Below are positions 5,730 to 7,747 of a stretch of DNA of 7,747 nucleotides, piece by piece. Numbering within the stretch: the stretch's first letter is position 1; each line of letters starts with the position of its first letter. The DNA lies in the NCBI GenBank assembly GCA_900546575.1, contig URDM01000106.1, positions 1-7,747 on the forward strand, in the 5' to 3' direction. The notes under the pieces were generated by a model. The model was not told where the DNA came from, searched no databases, and was given only the letters and a program-made list of their open reading frames with translations. This stretch comes from an uncultured Prevotella sp. GTDB taxonomy: Bacteria; Bacteroidota; Bacteroidia; Bacteroidales; Bacteroidaceae. The position numbers and the translations under genes were made by a program.

Positions 5730-6413
5730 ATGAAGAATGACAAAATGAAAAACCAGTACCGCGTGAACGAGCAGATTCGCGTTCGGGAAGTACGTATAGT
5801 AAGTGACGGTAACTCTACTGTTATGCCTACACGTCATGCTTTGGACATGGCGAGAGAGCAAGGCGTCGACCTTGTCGAGATTTCACCCAATGCCCAGCCC
5901 CCGGTTTGTCGTCTCATTGACTACAGCAAATTCCTCTATCAGCAGAAGAAGCACGCCAAGGAGATGAAGGCCAAGCAGGTGAAGGTTGAGGTGAAGGAAA
6001 TCCGATTCGGACCTCAGACCGACGAGCACGACTACAACTTCAAGCTCAAGCACGCCCAGGAGTTCCTCAGCGAGGGCAACAAGGTACGTGCCTACGTGTT
6101 CTTCCGTGGCCGCTCAATCCTCTTCAAGGAGCAGGGCGAGGTGCTGTTGCTGCGTTTCGCCAACGACCTCGAGGAGTATGCCAAGGTAGAGCAGCTGCCC
6201 AAGCTCGACGGCAAGAAGATGTTCCTCTATCTCGCCCCCAAGAAGGCAGGCGTAGTGAAGAAGAGCCAGCAGAAGCTCGACCGCGAGAAGCGTGAGGCAG
6301 AAGCCAAGACCACCAAGGACACCGAGGAGAATGCAATGCCCGCTAACGGCGGACTCCTTGCCAACGCCAAGGTGAGCGCCGAGGCACTCAAGGCACTTCA
6401 GGGTGAGGAATAA
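5730..6413 (+). CDS. infC: Translation initiation factor IF-3
   Basis: IF-3 binds the 30S subunit, keeps it apart from 50S and checks start-codon and initiator-tRNA pairing. The N-terminal domain starts with QYRVNEQIRVREVRIV, and the family signature RLIDYSKFLY lies at residues 61-70. A lysine-rich linker helix (about 71-87) leads to the C-terminal domain, beginning VKEIRFGPQTDEHDYNFKLKHA and ending near LAPKK at 168-172. A further 55 residues, rich in Lys, Glu and Ala, form a probably disordered tail absent from E. coli IF-3 (180 residues in total); such tails are common in Bacteroidetes. The start is ATG at 5730, with a second in-frame ATG at 5745. This contrasts with the rare AUU start through which E. 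coli infC autoregulates, so that mechanism probably does not apply here. It is the first gene of the infC-rpmI-rplT unit. Confidence 0.98.
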   Translation: MKNDKMKNQYRVNEQIRVREVRIVSDGNSTVMPTRHALDMAREQGVDLVEISPNAQPPVCRLIDYSKFLYQQKKHAKEMKAKQVKVEVKEIRFGPQTDEHDYNFKLKHAQEFLSEGNKVRAYVFFRGRSILFKEQGEVLLLRFANDLEEYAKVEQLPKLDGKKMFLYLAPKKAGVVKKSQQKLDREKREAEAKTTKDTEENAMPANGGLLANAKVSAEALKALQGEE

Positions 6414-6433
6414 GCCCAGTCAAAGCAGTAAAG

Positions 6434-6495
6434 AGGGCGAGAAATGCAAGCCCCGTCAGCAGAAAGACAACATGATAAGTTGTGCGTAACGCCCT
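6434..6495 (+). promoter_or_regulatory. Candidate structured leader between infC and rpmI
   Basis: The 132-bp infC-rpmI spacer can form a closing helix, AGGGCG (6434-6439) with CGCCCT (6490-6495), enclosing a second hairpin, ACAAC (6467-6471) with GTTGT (6479-6483), with a 7-nt loop. In E. coli and in Firmicutes, L20 represses this operon by binding mRNA that mimics its 23S rRNA site. A similar job here is inferred only from position and foldability; no known leader motif was recognised. I see no promoter or terminator in the spacer. Confidence 0.4.
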
Positions 6496-6545
6496 GGTAT
6501 ATGCGTTGCCACACATAATAAATAACAATTTAAACAAACAAAAAA

Positions 6546-6743
6546 ATGCCAAAAGTTAAGACTAACTCCGGTGCAAAGAAGAGATTCCGCTTTACCGGAA
6601 CTGGAAAGATCAAGCGTCATCACGCTTTTCACAGTCACATTCTGACTAAGAAGACAAAGAAGCAGAAGAGAAACCTCCTTGGTGAGACTATCGTAGACCG
6701 TTCAAACCTGAAGCAGGTTCGCGACTTGCTCTGCCTCCGTTAA
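6546..6743 (+). CDS. rpmI: 50S ribosomal protein L35
   Basis: L35 is a small, very basic protein of the large ribosomal subunit. The 65 residues match the family length. The N-terminus MPKVKTNSGAKKRFRFTGTGKIKR is the L35 signature, followed by the HHAFHSHILTKKTKKQKRNL stretch typical of the family and the C-terminal QVRDLLCLR. The ATG at 6546 is preceded by an A-rich tract (CAAACAAAAAA) with no Shine-Dalgarno, a common arrangement for highly expressed Bacteroidetes genes. It lies between infC and rplT, the conserved order in most bacteria, with rplT starting 36 bp later. Its expression is probably coupled to rplT and may be under L20 control through the upstream spacer. Confidence 0.98.
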   Translation: MPKVKTNSGAKKRFRFTGTGKIKRHHAFHSHILTKKTKKQKRNLLGETIVDRSNLKQVRDLLCLR

Positions 6744-6779
6744 TTTAATTAGTCAAACATTTAAAGGAAAAAAGAAACT

Positions 6780-7124
6780 ATGCCAAGATCAGTCAATCAT
6801 GTTGCTTCTAAAGCAAAGAGAACAAGAATCCTGAAACTCACCAAGGGTTACTATGGTGCACGCAAGAATGTTTGGACCGTAGCAAAGAACACCTGGGAAA
6901 AGGGTCTCACATATGCATACCGTGACCGCCGCAATAAGAAGCGCAATTTCCGCGCATTGTGGATCCAGCGTATCAACGCTGCTGCTCGTCTTGAGAACAT
7001 GAGCTACTCTACACTTATGGGTGCTCTTCACAAGGCTGGTATCGAGATTAACCGCAAGGTCCTCGCTGACCTCGCTGTTAACAACCCTGAGGCTTTCAAG
7101 GCCATCGTTGAGAAGGTAAAATAA
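6780..7124 (+). CDS. rplT: 50S ribosomal protein L20
   Basis: L20 binds 23S rRNA directly and is needed early in large-subunit assembly; in several bacteria it also represses its own operon. The 114 residues fit the family (about 115-120). The start MPRSVNHVASKAKRTRILKLTKGYYGARKNVW gives the long basic N-terminal helix. The RDRRNKKRNFRALWIQRINAAAR block (about 49-71) is the L20 signature, and the globular C-terminal domain contains YSTLMGALHKAGIEINRKVLADLA. AAAGGA about 14 nt upstream of the ATG at 6780 is at most a weak ribosome-binding site. It is the last gene of the unit and is followed within 20 bp by a strong terminator. Confidence 0.99.
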   Translation: MPRSVNHVASKAKRTRILKLTKGYYGARKNVWTVAKNTWEKGLTYAYRDRRNKKRNFRALWIQRINAAARLENMSYSTLMGALHKAGIEINRKVLADLAVNNPEAFKAIVEKVK

Positions 7125-7143
7125 GTCAATCTTATTTTTATAT

Positions 7144-7178
7144 AGGAGGTAGTACTAATGGTATTACCTCCTTTTTTT
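7144..7178 (+). terminator. Intrinsic terminator after rplT
   Basis: AGGAGGTAGTAC (7144-7155) pairs with GTATTACCTCCT (7161-7172) over 12 bp, with one G-T wobble and a 5-nt loop, and is followed by a T run (7172-7178). It starts 20 bp after the rplT stop and ends the infC-rpmI-rplT transcript. Confidence 0.95.
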
Positions 7179-7207
7179 GTCTTTTTATATAAAAATCCTA
7201 AATTCAT

Positions 7208-7238
7208 TTTGCTATCTCGTTTTAATTTGATAATTTTG
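7208..7238 (+). promoter_or_regulatory. Bacteroidetes-type promoter for the MORN-repeat gene
   Basis: TTTG at 7208-7211, a 19-bp spacer and TAATTTTG at 7231-7238 match the consensus. The expected transcription start is near 7244, about 25 nt before the GTG start codon. The gene is therefore a separate unit from rplT. Confidence 0.8.
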
Positions 7239-7268
7239 GAGGTAATTACTTCATAATAACAAGAAAAC

Positions 7269-7747
7269 GTGAAAAATCATATATTATCAGCATTACTCCT
7301 GTTTATAGTGTCGGCTCATGTAAGTGCCCAGAAAATAACTCTTGGTTCGTGCACAACGCATGACGGAGGACAATATAAAGGACAGATGCAATCGGGCAAG
7401 CCAAGCGGCAAAGGTACTACCATATTTAAGAATGGTGACATTTTTGAAGGCGAATATGTTAAGGGCAAACGCCAAGGACAAGGTGTGTATACATTCTCGG
7501 ACGGAGAGAAATACGATGGAGAATGGTTCCAAGACCAACAACATGGATATGGTACTTACTGGTTTCTGAACAATAACAAGTATGTTGGAATGTGGTATCG
7601 TGACTATCAGCAGGGACATGGTGTGATGTACTACTATAATGGTGATAAGTACGATGGCTATTGGCAACAAGACAAACGACAAGGCAAGGGTAAGTATACG
7701 TTTGCTGGTGGTGCTTTCTATGATGGTAATTGGGAGGATGACCAGAA
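7269..7747 (+). CDS. Secreted MORN-repeat protein (3' end outside window)
   Basis: The frame begins with GTG at 7269 and is still open at the right edge, giving 159 residues. An in-frame stop at 7257-7259 and the absence of any ATG before the hydrophobic leader make GTG the best start. Residues 1-20 look like a Sec signal peptide (KNH, then ILSALLLFIVSAHVSA), with cleavage probably before Gln21. From residue 36 on there are at least six MORN repeats of exactly 23 residues: the Y/F of the YxG motif falls at 36, 59, 82, 105, 128 and 151, with GxG at 47-49, 70-72, 93-95, 116-118 and 139-141. MORN arrays form extended beta-sheets, often for protein or membrane association. The role of this periplasmic or surface version is unknown. 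Its codons are more A/T-ended than those of the neighbours. What follows the repeats cannot be seen. Confidence 0.9.
   Translation, partial: MKNHILSALLLFIVSAHVSAQKITLGSCTTHDGGQYKGQMQSGKPSGKGTTIFKNGDIFEGEYVKGKRQGQGVYTFSDGEKYDGEWFQDQQHGYGTYWFLNNNKYVGMWYRDYQQGHGVMYYYNGDKYDGYWQQDKRQGKGKYTFAGGAFYDGNWEDDQ

Noticed and set aside
7239..7250. GGAGGTAATTAC downstream of the MORN promoter as a copy of the rplT terminator stem
   Set aside because: Similarity to GGAGGTAGTAC at 7145-7155 is short and could be chance; no second arm is nearby.

Overview
The window looks like a chromosomal segment of a Bacteroidales bacterium, most likely Prevotella or a close relative. The evidence is the atpH-atpA-atpG end of an ATP synthase operon, a DUF4491-type membrane protein next to rlmH, promoters of the Bacteroidetes type (TTTG, 19-21 bp, TAnnTTTG), mostly weak or absent Shine-Dalgarno sequences, and protein sequences resembling that group. 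The genus is inferred from sequence feel and was not tested.

Layout. Positions 2-3114 hold the 3' end of the F1Fo ATP synthase operon: delta (atpH, cut by the left edge), alpha (atpA) and gamma (atpG), tightly packed and closed by a strong intrinsic terminator at 3171-3212. A new promoter at 3299-3331 then drives a CidA/LrgA-family and CidB/LrgB-family membrane protein pair (3389-4591). The pair is interrupted by a 141-bp spacer holding a degenerate ~30-bp tandem repeat. Between lrgB and the convergent rlmH lies a 172-bp gap that is almost entirely one long imperfect inverted repeat. On the minus strand, a small membrane protein (DUF4491-like) and rlmH overlap by 11 nt and form a two-gene unit. 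Divergent from them is the conserved translation cluster infC-rpmI-rplT (IF-3, L35, L20), with a good promoter at 5661-5691, a structured 132-bp infC-rpmI spacer that may be an autoregulatory leader, and a strong terminator at 7144-7178. The right end holds a secreted MORN-repeat protein with its own promoter and a GTG start; the window edge cuts it.

Functionally the window is mostly housekeeping: energy conversion (ATP synthase), ribosome maturation (RlmH) and translation initiation and assembly (IF-3, L35, L20), with a probable small-metabolite or holin-like membrane pair between them. I see no mobile-element genes, CRISPR array, tRNA, rRNA or defence system, and no convincing new multi-gene system. 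The parts worth a second look are non-coding: the long hairpin at 4596-4763, the tandem repeat at 3763-3875, the 12-bp perfect inverted repeat over the DUF4491 start, and the infC-rpmI spacer.
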